The notes: generated from the letters alone by a model not told the origin. A DNA stretch of 64,000 nt from Amaurobius ferox (GCA_951213105.1 OX578145.1:8771691-8835690), one strand, 5' to 3'; counted from the stretch's first letter, positions 37,650-50,115 are shown. Numbers and translations: made by a program.

Positions 37650-39560
37650 TGAAATATTTCTTCCTTATAAATAGAGAACATGAATATTATCAAATTGTAA
37701 GTCGTCTCGAGAGAAGGCAGATACTTGCGAATCACTATATTTCAATTTTGCAGTGTAAAGTCGAAACTTGAATTAGATCGACTTTTGAAACAAAAAGTGA
37801 AACTTCATTTCTTTTTTTTTTAATACAAAAATATTCTCAACTAGTCATTAGCACACGCGCCTTTCGAAAAGCCTTAAATTGGTATACACTTGAGAAAAGC
37901 AGTTGGCTTTTCTGAACATCGGAAATCCTTTTAGGTTTAAGCATAATGAACTGCAGCGTGGTTCAACTCGTTCTTCTGGATCAACTGGAATCCAATTTAA
38001 TAGAGCTTTTTTTTAATCCAAATTTTACAAGAAAAATTTTGAAACTTCGGTACCATGGATCCAAAGGATTCCAATTATAGCGTGTTGACCTTCACTTTAA
38101 AGGACTTGGAAGAAAAAATCTTTCATACTCGGCATTGTGTAACTTTACCGATGATGTCACGAACACAAAAATTGCATCGCTGCGATCATTGAGCCACACA
38201 TGAACCCTTTCACGCATGATGAGGTCAAATGGGCTCCTATGCTGTCATGCTAGAAATATATATATCATTTCAAATCCATTTCGAAGTGTTCGCTCGAATT
38301 TTAAAAGAAAATTCTATGTAGTTCCAGATTTTTTTTATGACAAAGCCGGATATAAAGTTTCGTGACAATCCATTAATAATATACACAAGAAATCGACCGC
38401 AGACAGACGGGTACATCGCTCCAAAAATAGTCTAAACGTGTTCAGGAGATCTTACAACATATAATGGCATCAAAATATCGAATTCGAAAAGTGTCGTGAA
38501 AACCATAATTTCTCTATACTGTATTGCATAGTATGATTGTAAAAATAGGAGTAAAAATGAATTCTACTTTGGAATAATTTTGTAACACGTGCTAAATGGA
38601 CAAATATTTTGAACATTATTTTTGCGTGCGACAAAATGATTTAACTGTAACTATTACAAAATCTGTATCGCGTTATATTTTATTTATATATATATTTCAG
38701 TTTTAATTTGTTGGCAGCGAAAGGATTTCAAATTGCGTGTCTATTTCTGAAAGGCAAAGTGATGCAAGTCTGTTTGAAACCCTCTTTGTATCGTCCCCTT
38801 CAATTCAATTTTTTTTCTTTTTTTTTAAATTTCATTTCGCCTAGAAACTGAGACGGATCGAATGAGACCCAAATCAAGATTCCAGCTAGTTGTTGAGACT
38901 CAGACCGTCCGACCTACCAAAAGATTCCAGCTAGTGTAGAAGCACTAAAATCAGGGTTGATATTTGTTTAATATTTCTACGCATAGTCTCCCTTCATTTG
39001 AATTTTCGAAATATTTCGATTTTTTTTTCGTTGACCTGGAAGCTGAGACGGATCAAACGAGACCCAAACCAAGCTTCTCGCTAGAGTGGAAGTGCTCGAT
39101 TATTAAGCAAAGTAGGTTTGGGTGTTTTCATTGTTCCTTAGCACCGTCACCCCTCCTCCGAAATTTAAAAAATTTTCTTTGACATTAAAACGAATTGAAT
39201 GATACCCAAACCAAGATTTTAGCTAAAGTAGAAGTGTTTGCTGATTTCGATATATCAGCCCCTCTCCCCCAGTCAGTTCAGTGCATAATATATAGTATTA
39301 CGAAAACGTGAATTGCTTCTTGGCACGCCATCTTTCAACCAGGAGAAAATACATTTACAGGCAACCGTTGCTAAGGATTTTATTTTAAGAGAATGCAAGC
39401 TACAGGACAAAGTCCCAGGTGATGGCGTGCAAGATAAAATACAAGACAAAATATACAGATTAAAATATAATAAATACATTAAAATGCAAATTATTGACAA
39501 CAAACGATTTACGAAAGCACCTGCAAATGAATAAATACATTAAAATGTAAAATATTTACA
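37650..39560. other. no gene recognised; diverged tandem repeat at right
   Basis: No coding frame stands out. The stretch at about 38795-39265 is a degenerate tandem repeat, annotated separately. The sequence is somewhat richer in G and C than the intron sequence on the left. Confidence 0.5.
38795..39265. repeat. three diverged tandem units of about 150-180 bp
   Basis: AACTGAGACGGATCGAATGA, GACCCAAATCAAGATTCCAG and CTAGTGTAGAAGCACT recur in altered form near 38845, 39040 and 39185. The copies differ at many positions. Confidence 0.65.
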
Positions 39561-40020
39561 ACAGGTGATTTTAAACGTCATTTCCGATGAATAAAAAACA
39601 TCAAGATGATCGGGGAAGCTGTTGTATGGTTTACTGAAATTGCTTATCGCACGATAAGAAACAATATTCGCACTAAAATTCCTTTCAGCAAATAAACTCA
39701 TCCTCCTGGTTAAATACTGGGGAACATGAAACCCGATCCAACCCAAGATGGGGGAACAACCCATTCCGTAATCGAGCAGATTCCTGAAGAAGGAAAATAA
39801 AATGAAATCCCTTCTGTTCTGTAAGCTTTTAACATTAAATATATAAGGAAGAAAAGTAACGGATACGGCATAACAAAAAAAAAGCCAGTTTTCTTATAAT
39901 ATAGATATCTCAAGAGTTTATTTTGAATAATTTCGATCTTGTTTGCATAAACAGCATGAAAAGGCCTCCACACCACTCGAGCCCAGACCTGACTAAGGCA
40001 TTAAAGAGAACAATGATGGT
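39560..40020 (-). pseudogene. C-terminal fragment of a Jockey-like LINE reverse transcriptase
   Basis: On the minus strand, spliced from several frames, the sequence reads NALVRSGLEW, then FHAVYANKIEIIQNKLLRYL, a YP segment, then GFHVPQYLTRRMSLFAERNF and LDVFYSSEMTFK. This order is the post-RT thumb and C-terminal region of Jockey-clade elements, where an LVRSxLEY segment is followed by a KIExIQxKFLRxL helix and a FxVPxxxTR segment. Frameshifts separate the pieces. RT motifs upstream are not present. Confidence 0.65.
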
Positions 40021-40371
40021 ATCCTCATGAGTAAAATCCTGAGTCATTCTCTCCTAGTTTCTTATATGATTGCAGCTGGACCTCAAAAGAAAGCAGCGGG
40101 TCTTTTCATCCCAATCGCTCGCTTTTGCGATAACATCAAAATTGCGACCGAAAATTCGTCCAAATGCTTTGTCCGTCATAATGAAGAGAATAAACAATGT
40201 CACTCGTTGAATTCATAAATCGTCTTCTATCAAGCCCATAGTCATATCGACAGATCACGGACCACAGTAGGTGGATGCCGCTCGGGGACATGCAGTCTTA
40301 AGGAGGGGCAGCGTTACTGATATGTGAAATGCTCCTTTGCATGCCGTCTCTCAACAACAAGTAAACATTAC
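40021..40371. other. unassigned stretch
   Basis: I see no nameable gene. A motif related to GCTTCTTGGCATGCC plus TCTCAAC occurs near 39312, 40330 and, reversed, near 40855, so this segment belongs to a dispersed repeat. Confidence 0.4.
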
Positions 40372-40560
40372 TGTTGCGACTTTGGGACCCTATTTAGCGA
40401 AATATCGCCAATTTTGCTACTTTTGGTGAGTTTTGGAAGGCGCTGGAACTTTCTCGATGTCTCGATTACTTTCGAAGATACGCCCTCTTTCTAGAAATTT
40501 CTGTGGATAGTATATAAAGAAGTCATCGTTCCGTTGGACGGAGTTGGCATAATATGGATG
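40372..40560 (+). mobile_element. LTR fragment related to the solo LTR at 60984
   Basis: It begins TGTTGCGA like the LTR at 60984-61520. It keeps the same order: an ATCGCC motif, GGAACTTTCTCGATGTCTCG, a TATA box (TATATAAAG at 40511) and a GTTCCGTTGGACGGAGTTG segment comparable to CCTCCGTTGCAAGGGAGTT of the other LTR. A partial second copy (TTGGAAGGCGCTGGAACTTT) lies near 40693-40712. Confidence 0.65.
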
Positions 40561-42460
40561 ACATTCAATTTGACCCGTATTACGTCAATTCTATTCAACT
40601 GAACGATGATTTATATCCACATATTCTTTCTATAAAAATCTCGTGAAAGGAGCAAACTTTATGTCGCCAGCTTTGTGACTTTTGATGAGTCTTGGAAGGC
40701 GCTGGAACTTTCTTTTAAAGTAATGGCGAAATCGAGAACATTCCAGTGTCTTCCGAAACTCGTCAAATGTTACGCTATGGTCGCCAAGGTCAGGCAACTC
40801 ATTCCTTTTTTTAATAGCAACGATTACCTGTACATGAGTTTTTCTTCTCGTTGAGAGACGCCATGCCAAGAAGCATTTACGCATTCGTAGCAACAGATTG
40901 TTTCCAAAGCAGATCTTATTGGGGTAACCATCTGTAGTCACTCTATGCAAAATGAGCGTATGAAGACAAAACTGGGTAAAAAGACCCTCGAGGTCCACAG
41001 TGTATTCAGGTAAACTGAGTAAGTATAGTGCTTGAACCACCATTTTAAAAATTCTCAACTGCATAGAACCATTCCGTAATCGCCGTTGTCTCGTCTGTGC
41101 AGAATCGCTATTCGCGGGATTCTCTTAAAATAGTAATTCTGATTCCACGCAGACGAGAATTACTCTAATGTGCTCTTTTTGTTATAAAGAAAGCTGAGCC
41201 AATTTACATTTCTCTAATCTTTTACCATTTTAGAGCGAGTCAAATGAACCTGCAATTTATTACATTTTTTTTTGTTTTATAGATGTAGATAAAATAACTA
41301 TTTTCTTTTTAATCGTGTCCCAAGGTCAAATGAAAAAAAAACAATACACTGCGGCTTGAGGAAAGAGAGCTATTGGGTACACGCTTGACCCAATGGGAAA
41401 AGTAAAAAAATTTGCATTTTTGACATCCTAAAGCGTTCTTTGATTTCAAATTCTTGCTATTCTGTATTTCTGAACGCATTAGAAAGTGTTTAAGCAGACG
41501 ATATTTGAAAGTGAAATAAGAAAACTAATTAGAGATTAATTGTAATAATTTGAGCAGTAAGTTGAATTGAGAGAAGCTGAAAGCGAATTCTGTGGCCTTG
41601 GTAAGTTGTAGATTATGTTGTTCTAAACATATTCATTTGAAAAAAAATTTAAACCGTTAGTGACATTAACTGGCGTTATGAGCTGTGTTGTTTAAGAATT
41701 TATCGTGAAAAGCTGCAATCCGTGTCAAATATACTTTAAAATAATGCTACCTGTAGATTTTTTAAGATGGTTGTAGTGGCTTTATTTATGGTATGGGAAA
41801 TGAAATTCTAGAATCTTGTTTTAAAAAAAAAATACAGCTGCTGAAATTTGATCTCCGGGAGCAATAAATATGTGTAACAATGAGAATGTTCTATTTGTCC
41901 TTGAAATATATCGTCATTTTTCTATTTAGAAATATTCTATAATTTCTATACAATCCTGTATAACATTTCTAGCTATTATTTATTATGGGAAAAATACTGA
42001 AGGAAGTTAAAAAAATAATGCTACAGACAGATATGTACAGATTGAAGTATTATTAATTTTTTTTCCAAATTTTATTGATGTTAATTTTATAGAATATCTT
42101 TGTTCTCAATGAATTCATTTTACTTATCGCAAGCATGTTTGAGTGGAATGAATGTACACCTTCAACATTCTTATTGCAGTTTTTTGTACAAATACTCTCA
42201 ACATATATAAAGGGCTTTTATGTATTGAAATAAAGTGTAATATTTCATTTTTATAAAGATATATTTTTTTCATTTTGATGATTTCCAAAAAAATATTTTT
42301 AGTGTTCATAATCTGTAAATATTCCATTGTAAATAGGCCTTTAGGTTCAGAGCGGCCCTATGTAACTTTCCACGAAACCCCAATGGCTGGCGTTCCATTA
42401 AAATATATTTAAACATATTTTTGTCACATTCTTAAATATTTTTCAATATATTTCTAAAAG
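40561..42460. other. no gene recognised
   Basis: A 144-codon minus-strand frame (40630-41064) is open, but I recognise no domain in it. It overlaps the LTR-derived repeat, so I treat it as a chance or transposon-derived frame. The rest is AT-rich and featureless. Confidence 0.45.
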
Positions 42461-42462
42461 CT

Positions 42463-42700
42463 TTTTACTTTCCCCACATGTACGTATAGTATAAGGTATA
42501 GGAAAAGTATTATGAAGGAATCGAAAATTTGAATTTCAGTTTTGGACGACAGGGTGCGTTTTATGTATCCCTGAACTCGAATCAATGTGTGAATACTGAA
42601 ACTCTGTTGATTCAAAAAGTAATAGAATGTTCGGAAGCTCCCCCACCCTTCCAATTCTCTAATGAATTTTTGAAAAAAAAAAATATTTAAAAAATAGGAC
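42463..42700 (+). repeat. dispersed repeat family 1 copy
   Basis: It starts near TACTTTCCCC then ATAGTATAAGGTATAGG, followed by TCGAAAATTTGAATTTCAG and TTTTGGACGAC. The same order is seen at 47573-47990, 48885-49150, 62930 and 63768. Family identity is unknown. Confidence 0.7.
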
Positions 42701-43254
42701 ATTCAATGTTGTTAAATAGTCATTTTATACGTTAATTTTTCATTGGAAAACGAATAACATAAAATTTAAAACGCTGGCAGGAACCGTTCTCGTGATATTG
42801 CACTTTTTCTAATAAATTCATCAAAAAATGTACATAAAATTAAAAAAAAAAGTAAGCATCAAATGTGTTCAATTTTCATGTGCAATATTATGCAACTAAT
42901 CTGTCAACATCATTCTCGGGGATTTAGTTTATTCCATTCACGAGATAAGACATTTTTTGCGATAGTTTTAATTTTGTATTTTGATGTCAAAGAATTCGCT
43001 AATAGTCATTTATTTCACAAGATACTAATTAAATAATTTGCGATTCATTAAATCGTCTCCTGGGCTGTTTTTTATTTTAGTTTTTTTGTTAATTTTTTAT
43101 AAAATGCTGCCATTGAATAACATTTTGATTCCATATGCAAAAATAAACATTATTTAAAAAATATATTATTATTTCAATGTTGAATTAGATCTAGTCATTG
43201 CCATATCAATATTATTGAGACATCCTCACAGACATATATAAATATATCTCTCTA

Positions 43255-44556
43255 TATTAAACAAGAAAGATCAATCATGCTTAAAGCATTGATTATGAAA
43301 CACTTTCCAACTTCAATGCAATTTTATACAAACATCTCTAAAATGCAATACATTCCTCGGTAATATTTTAAAACTTATCACAATACTACATTAATTTATT
43401 ATATTTGAAACCTTAAACCTTCATAAAAAAAAATTAACTTCATTCAAATGACGGCATTAAAGTATAAATTGCCTGGTTTAAACATCTCTAAAATGTGATA
43501 CATTCCTCGGTAATAATTTTAGAATTATCATAATACTACGATAATTTATTATATTTGAAAACTTCATCGAAAACAACTGAAATTCATTCAAATGACGTCA
43601 TAAAAAAATAACACGCCTGGCTCTCTCTATAAAAGCAACATTTCATTCATAAATAATTCCCCCATTCATGTCATTCATCACAATACTATAATAATTTATT
43701 TTATTTAAAAATTAAGACCATTGAGCTACAAGTAAGTAAACTCAATGCGTAACTTCATCCAAAAATATCGTCCTTCTCTTTCTAAAATCAATGAATATTT
43801 CATTCATATCAGCTAAGCAGACTCCATGGACTAAATGATTTTGTGTTAAAGAAATACAGCGGTTCTAATACAACTCATTCTACATATTTTGCTGTTTACA
43901 TTTTACATAGGTGAAAAATAGGCTTAATAGTAGAAATAATCAAATTTGGAAGAGCATTTAAACTGAAATATATTGTCATTGCGTTGTTTCAGTATGTAGA
44001 TGCACAGAATTTAGGCAAAAATAAAGTAGTTTTAGGACGGATACAACACTCAATATGAATTAAAAAGAACTTTAAATCACGATTTTGACACAAGATGGAT
44101 GCCATATATCATTTTGAAGTGGGTCATGTGATCGTTTCATATCATGGACACGTGATCGCTTCATATAAGAGGTGTTAATATTATTTTAATTTTTATTTAA
44201 AAAACAACTGAATATATTTCGCTGAATTTTTTTTATATATTTTATGGAACAATTTGAATATTGCCTAAAATTTTCGAAGCAATTTGTGAATTTTAAATCC
44301 GCTTAAAAAATGCTTGAAAAATTAGGTCCCATAGGGCTCAATGTATTCCATTTTTTCAACCCGGGTTCAATCCAAAACTAATTGGGTGATATTATTAATT
44401 TATATTCCCATAGGTCCTATAGACCGTCTGAACAACATACTCAAATTTCATTTTGATTAAGTCATTTTTACGGCAGTTATCGTGCTAACGGACAGACAGA
44501 CAGACAGAATGAACAAAGTCATAAACACTTTTCAACTTTGTTGTAAAGTGTTAAAA
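43255..44556 (-). repeat. dispersed repeat family 2, longest copy
   Basis: On the minus strand it begins at AACACTTTACAACAAAGTTG, passes through GACAGACAGACAG-type repeats and CGATAACTGCCGTAAAAATG, and ends near CATGATTGATCTTTCTTG. It matches 49155-50115 over nearly its whole length, and shorter pieces at 46440-46870, 57985-58192 and 58899-59113. The end distal to the AACACTTT terminus contains a 155-bp direct duplication (ACATCTCTAAAATG near 43332 and 43482). No coding capacity is visible, so it is probably a non-autonomous DNA transposon or Helitron-like unit. Confidence 0.75.
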
Positions 44557-45185
44557 AATGTGTTTGACAAATTTTTCGAGATTCTTTGCTTCGTATCTCA
44601 AAAACTATTGCATATAAAAATATGAAACTGGGTACACTTGTAGAAAAAGCTTTGGGGAATACGCTGAAATAAATAGTTTTCATATATATTGTAGTTTCAA
44701 AAATATTGAATGTCAAAATCAAAGACAAAATATTTGAGCTGCAAGTTCGCGTCCTCGATAGATTTAACAATAGCAAGACTACCAATTTTTGCTGGACGGA
44801 GCCCCGTTTTTAACACTTTACAACAAAGTTGAAAAGTGTTTATGACTTTGTTCATTCTGTCTGTCTGTCTGTCTGTCCGTTAGCACGATAACTGCCGTAA
44901 AAATGAGTTTATCAAAATGAAATTTTAGTATGTTGTTCAGACGGTCTGTAGGACCTATGGGAATATAAATAAATAATATCACCCAATTAGTTTTTTATTG
45001 AACCCGGGTTGAAAAAATGAAATACATTGAACCCTATGGGACCTAATTTTTCAAACATTTTTTAAGTAAATTTAAAATTCACGAATTGCTTCGAAATTTT
45101 TAGGAAATATTCACATTATCCCATAGAATATATAAAAAAAAATTCAGTAAAATATGTTAAGTAGTTTTTTAATTAAAAAAATTAT
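44163..45185. repeat. large inverted repeat, arms about 385 bp, spacer 249 bp
   Basis: The left arm (44163-44556) and right arm (44806-45185) are inverted copies of the same terminal part of repeat family 2. Landmarks in both are AACCCGGGTT, the ACAGACAGACAGACAG run and AACACTTTACAACAAAGTTG. The spacer is unique AT-rich sequence with no frame. The arms differ by scattered substitutions, so this is not a very recent duplication. Confidence 0.9.
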
Positions 45186-45579
45186 TTAATATAGGGAAAA
45201 AAACAAATTCAATTAAATTCTGACTTTGGGATATCTTCCAGAAAGAAAAGAGAGAGATATTATATAATAAATATCTCTCCATTTGTTTAAACGTTTTGCA
45301 TATGGGAGTGGCTTCATATTTTAAGATAAATTTGGTAGATAACAATTTTTCATTTTTTTAAAATTTTATATAACTCTTCATGATAAATTTAATTGATGGC
45401 ATTTTAAATGAACTTTCCTACGTCCTAGAGAGTTAAAATTTGGTACACAGCTTAAATTTGTTGAACATTTTATTCGACAAAAATTTGATGGATCTTTAAA
45501 TATAGATTATACATTTTTTTCGAAATGGCCTGAAAATAATCCCCGTTCACTTCTATAAATCATTGGTGTAATATTGTTA
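45186..45579. other. no gene recognised
   Basis: AT-rich sequence between the inverted repeat and the family 3 copy. Nothing can be assigned. Confidence 0.5.
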
Positions 45580-46425
45580 AAAATTCTGATGTGGACAGCA
45601 CATGTCTTTCTCTGCAGACTCATATTCGTTCTCTTTATTTATTCAATGATAATTTGAGTTTATCTGCACAACATAAGTATTTTAAATGACATTGAATTTA
45701 CACGTTAAACTTAAATTTGGTTCTCATTTGATAGCTGGACTTATTGTCAAAGGTGGCGTAGCGAAAACGCGAAAAAACTAGAATATCTCAAGAACGGCTA
45801 GTCCTAGAGTAATGGGGTTAGTCTTATTCTTTTTGTTGTCAAAAATCACATATAAAATAGGAATTTAATTGATATAATTGAGCACACGTAGTCTTTTATT
45901 TTTATATATAACGATTTTTGCTGGCCATTTCGCAAAAATAGCCCGTTCCTTTTTCCCGAATCGTAGTAGAATAACCTACAAATGATTTATATACAAAATT
46001 TTGTTAAATTTGGTATATAAATCACTTGTAGGTTATTGAAATATTATACTCTAAATTTTGTTAAATTTGGTTCATTAGTTTTTAGCTAGAGTGGATAAAG
46101 GCAATTTCTGCGGCCATTTCGCAAAGAAGGCAGATTCTTTTATTACGAATCGTACTATAATCTAATGAACATCAGGATTTCCCACAAAAAACATACCTAC
46201 CAAATTGTATGAAATTCGGTCCATTAGTTTTTCAATTAGAGTGGATGTAATATCCACACAGACACACAGAAACATACACAGATACACCCTTACACACACA
46301 GACGTCTTCCTAAAAGTAGTTTTTTCGTGTTCTAGAAGTCCCAAAACGTGTAGATACTTTGAAAATTCGAGTTCCGATCCTCGGCACGATTCCAATACTT
46401 TGAGTACATACACATACACATATAT
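45580..46425 (+). repeat. dispersed repeat family 3 copy (+)
   Basis: It contains GATGTGGACAGCACATG, CTCATATTCGTTCTCTTT, GGCGTAGCGAAAACG, AGTCCTAGAGTAATGGGGTT and, near the right end, ACACGTAGATAC-type and TCGAACTC-type phrases. The reverse complement of 62925-63760 follows it phrase by phrase. Partial copies lie at 62370-62505 and about 48288-48320. Confidence 0.8.
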
Positions 46426-46439
46426 ATTATCTGTGTATT

Positions 46440-46870
46440 ATCTGTGTATCTAAATTCCGTGCCTATGCAATTACAATAGTTGTGATTTTAAATGATCCCT
46501 AAACTTTTATTATTTCTTCAAGGAAGCCTAATTTTAACATATGCAGAATGCAAATATCTCAAGCGATTGTAAGATGAATTACATAAGAATTGCTGAATTT
46601 TTTTCACACAAAATTATTTAGCTCTGGAGTCTGGAATACAAGTTATATGAATGAAATATTCATTGATTTTGCATAAAGAATCAGATGATTTATATTTCGA
46701 TACAGTTTTAAATATTTAAGTATAATAAATTACTGTAGTTCTGTGATAATGTAAAAGATATTACCACTGAATGAATCACATTTTAGAAATTTTTAAATGA
46801 AATTACATTTCAGTTGGAAAGTGTTTCATAATCAATGCTTATGCATGATTGATCTTTCTTGTTTAATTTC
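46440..46870 (+). repeat. repeat family 2, partial copy
   Basis: The end-distal part of family 2, recognised from GGAGTCTGGAATACAAG, TGAATGAAATATTCA, TCAGTTGGAAAGTGTTTCA and GATTGATCTTTCTTG. Confidence 0.75.
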
Positions 46871-47572
46871 GATGTAGTTTTGAGATCTTTTACTTTTTAT
46901 GCACTTCTGAAGTGACATTTTTTTTGTCGTATCTACATTGCGTTTCGTAATTGCGGGGTCGCTATAATAAGGAAGTACCAAAAATATAAAAGGTTTTCAC
47001 TTTGCTTATATTAGCTCGAAATATCGTTTAAACCACAGAAGATGGAAACAATAAAATGTTCAGTCGAAAATCCAATGTCTAGTTCCCAAATGTTTTTTTC
47101 TTTCAAAGATCTTATAGTTTTCGAGCCACCGTTCTATCAAGTTGAAAAAGATCGAAAATGTTCGGTTTTTAAAGATTTCTATGCTTATATCTCGGAAACT
47201 AAAAGTGTTGTCTTTAGATAGTAAGCGAGTCATTTTTAAACCTATTAAATGTCTTACAAGGAAATATAATTGGATTTTGGATGGGGTTTTTAAGTTTTGA
47301 AATAGGGTGGTTGTAAAATCTACTACGACTTGTTTCAATTAGGTTTTTTACTACTTTAGTTAACATAGTCCCCTATTATCTGTTAAACCGGACAGAAAAC
47401 AACGAATATTGAACTTTAGTGGAGTTTTATTTTACAAATCATTATGCATGCATCTCGACTCTATCGGAATGGAACCACCATCGATTTTTTTAAGCGAAGG
47501 GGGTCGACTGGTAGATTTGTACAATATTTTTGGTTAACTCGAGAAGGCATGGAAATTTGAATTAGGATCATT
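46871..47572. other. no gene recognised
   Basis: A 92-codon minus-strand frame (47060-47338) is open but has no recognisable domain. It lies in repeat-rich sequence. Nothing else can be assigned. Confidence 0.45.
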
Positions 47573-47990
47573 GTTACTTTCTGTATACATAGTATAATGT
47601 ATAAGGAAAGTAATGTGACGGGGTCGAAAATTCGAATTCGAGTTTTCGACGGGAGAGCACGTTTCAAGCATCCCTGAACACGTATCAGACGTTTTTGAAG
47701 GGATGTGTGTGTGTTGAAGGCCCAGACCACACGACCAACCCAGGGGTTTATGGTAACAAAATGTGTGGCCGGGGGATGTGTGTGTGTGACAGTGAGTCTG
47801 TGGAGACGATATCTCACGAACGAATGGAGCGTTTCGAACGAAATTGGGTGCAAAAATTGCAATCCGTGAATACTGGAAGCCTGTTGTTTTTAAACGCATT
47901 TGAATGTTCAGAACCCCCCTAAATTTTCGAGTAAAATTTTGAAAATATCAAAACCTTTAATAAAATTAGCGACGTATCGTCAATTTGGAG
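47573..47990 (+). repeat. dispersed repeat family 1 copy with a 58-bp insertion
   Basis: It begins near TACTTTCTGTATACATAG then TATAATGTATAAGGAAAGTA, and continues GGGTCGAAAATTCGAATTCG, AGTTTTCGACGGGAGAGC and ATATCTCACGAACGAATG. The copy at 48885-49150 shares the order and lacks the 58-bp insertion. Confidence 0.75.
47700..47787 (-). mobile_element. 58-bp hairpin insertion with 15-bp target site duplication
   Basis: GGGATGTGTGTGTGT occurs at 47700-47714 and again at 47773-47787. The 58 bp between (47715-47772) start TGAAGGCCCAGACCACACGA and end AAATGTGTGGCCGG. This is the same unit as at 6728-6784 and ends at the equivalent positions on both sides. The duplication is in a GT-rich tract, so its exact length is a little uncertain, but the GGGA prefix anchors it. 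Confidence 0.8.
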
Positions 47991-48628
47991 ATATTTCACA
48001 CCAGATTAACGAAAATATCGTCAAAATCGCAAAAATGATGCCTAGTTGATGAATTAATATATCAAAATATTTTAATATATGAACTATGTCGCTTATTGAG
48101 GATGCTATCCATATTGATAATTGTTTTTTAGAGTTGTGCGAAATATAAGTCAATTGAAATAGTTTTACATCTTCTCATCCGGGAAATCGGCCAATGTACA
48201 ATTCAACGTTAAAAACACAGTATCGGGGATCTTGTACATTATTTTTGGATTGTAAAGAGTCAATTCATTGCATTATATAAGGTAAGCCATGTGCTGCCCA
48301 CATCAGATTTTTTGAATTTATAACTGACCCCAGATTGTTCTCGAGATATTTCCAGCTGGTTTTCATATATATATATATATATATTAAATAAAGCACCCCG
48401 ACTTGCAGATTTGCCCTATATTTTTAACTAACTCGAGAACAAATTTAAATTGTGACCCTTTATTAAATTTAATAGAGTCAGCATGTTCTCTTATTCTACT
48501 CGTGCCATTTTTATGATTTTGATTTTAAACTGAAGGTTTTGATCTGCAGTTCAATATTTTTGCCTAAAATGGAGATTTTAGGCATTCAAATTTGCAGTAT
48601 GACAATACTATTTAATTATGTTGCGTCT

Positions 48629-48672
48629 GCCCCGAAAAGAGCCCTTTAAACCACGGCCCTCAGTTTCGGGGC
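48629..48672. repeat. GC-rich hairpin, 9-bp perfect stem
   Basis: GCCCCGAAA (48629-48637) pairs with TTTCGGGGC (48664-48672) across a 26-nt loop. The hairpin is part of a GC-richer island (48620-48800) in AT-rich sequence. Its function is unknown. Confidence 0.8.
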
Positions 48673-48884
48673 AACTGTTTCCGGCATTTTAATTAAACCG
48701 ATCGCAGTATTAATGCAAACATCGGGGCTTATTGTTGTTCGCCGATATTGCTTTCTTTCAGTGACGGCAGCTCTCTGTCTAGATTGAAGTTCTAACGACT
48801 TTTCTGCGTTCTTGGCTCATTTTCGAATTTTACTTTCACAAACAAAGACTCTCGACCTGCAAATGTGCCCATTATTACTACTTT

Positions 48885-49150
48885 CTCTACAAACATAATA
48901 TACTGTACAGTAGTGTACTCTCTACATGCTTAGTATATAGGGTACATGCTTAGTAAGTAGTGTGACACGTCTCGAATTCGAGTTTTCGACGGTAGAGCAA
49001 GTTTCAAGTACTTTCTAATCAAACGTTTCTCAGGTGATGTCTGTCTCTGTGTGTGTCCTTGAGTTTGTGGAAGCGATATCTCACGAACAAATGTAGCCCC
49101 CCTCCCCCGAAAAAAAAAAGGGGCAATTATAGCTAGTGAATATTGAAATC
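48885..49150 (+). repeat. dispersed repeat family 1 copy (short)
   Basis: It carries TCTCGAATTCGAGTTTTCGA, CGGTAGAGCAAGTTTCAAGT and GCGATATCTCACGAACAAAT in family 1 order. It abuts family 2 at 49155. Confidence 0.7.
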
Positions 49151-49154
49151 CTAT

Positions 49155-50115
49155 TTTTAACACTTTACAACATAGTTGAAAAGTGTTTGACTTTGTTCAT
49201 TCTGTCAGTCTGCCCGTTCGCACGATAACTGCCGTAAAAATGGCTTTATCAAAATGAAATTTTAGTATGTTGTTGAGACGGTCTGTGGGATATATGGGAA
49301 TGTAAATGAATAATATCACTTTCGGATTGAACCCGGGTTGAAAAAGTGAAATACATTGAACCTTTATGGGATCTCATTTTTCAAACATTTTTTAAGCGAA
49401 TTTAAAATTCACAAATTGCTTCGAAAGTTTTAGGAAATATTCAAATTATCCCATAAAATATATATAAAAAAAATGTCAGCAAAACAGGTTCGGCAGTTGT
49501 TTAAATAAAAATTGAAATAATAATAATTACACCCATATAATGAAGAGATCACGTGAACCACTTCAAAATAAAATGGGGCATCCATCTTTTTTGCCCAGTG
49601 TCAAAATCGTGATTTTTAAAGTTCTTTTAAATTTATATTTTCTGTTGCATCCCTCCTAAAACCGCTTTATTTTTGCGTATTTTCTGTGCATCTATGTTCT
49701 GCGCCAACGAAATGACACTATTTTTGAGTTTAAATGATCTTTCAACTTTGATGATTTCTACAACGAAGCGTCATTTTAATGGATGCAGAATGTAAACAAG
49801 TGATTGTAAATATGAGTTGTATAAAAATGACTGAATTTTTTTCACGCAAAATTATTTAACTCTGGAGTCTGGAATAAAAGTGTATGAATGAAATATTCAC
49901 TGCTTTTACATAGCGAGCCAGACTATTTATATTTCGATGACGTTTTAAGTTTTCAAGTAAAATAGATAATTGTAGTTCTGTGATAATTAAAAAAATATCA
50001 CCACTGAACGTATCGTATTTTAGAGATGCGATACATTCCGCGGATTGCATTTCAGTTGGAAAGTGTTTCGTAATCAATGCTTTATGCACGATTGATCTTT
50101 GTTTGAAGTTGAATA
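49155..50115 (+). repeat. dispersed repeat family 2, near-full copy
   Basis: It runs from AACACTTTACAACATAGTTG through CGATAACTGCCGTAAAAATG, AACCCGGGTTGAAAAAGTG and AACGAAATGACAC to TCAGTTGGAAAGTGTTTCG and GATTGATCTTTG. It is the empty-site reference for the insertion in the copy at 57985-59113 (site near 49912-49925). Confidence 0.8.

Noticed and set aside
40630..41064. 144-codon minus-strand frame
   Set aside because: No domain recognised, and it overlaps LTR-derived repeat sequence. Kept only as an unassigned frame.
44480..44515. ACAG/CAGA direct repeats as a possible CRISPR-like array
   Set aside because: Simple-sequence run within a dispersed eukaryotic repeat; no spacer-repeat structure exists anywhere in the window.
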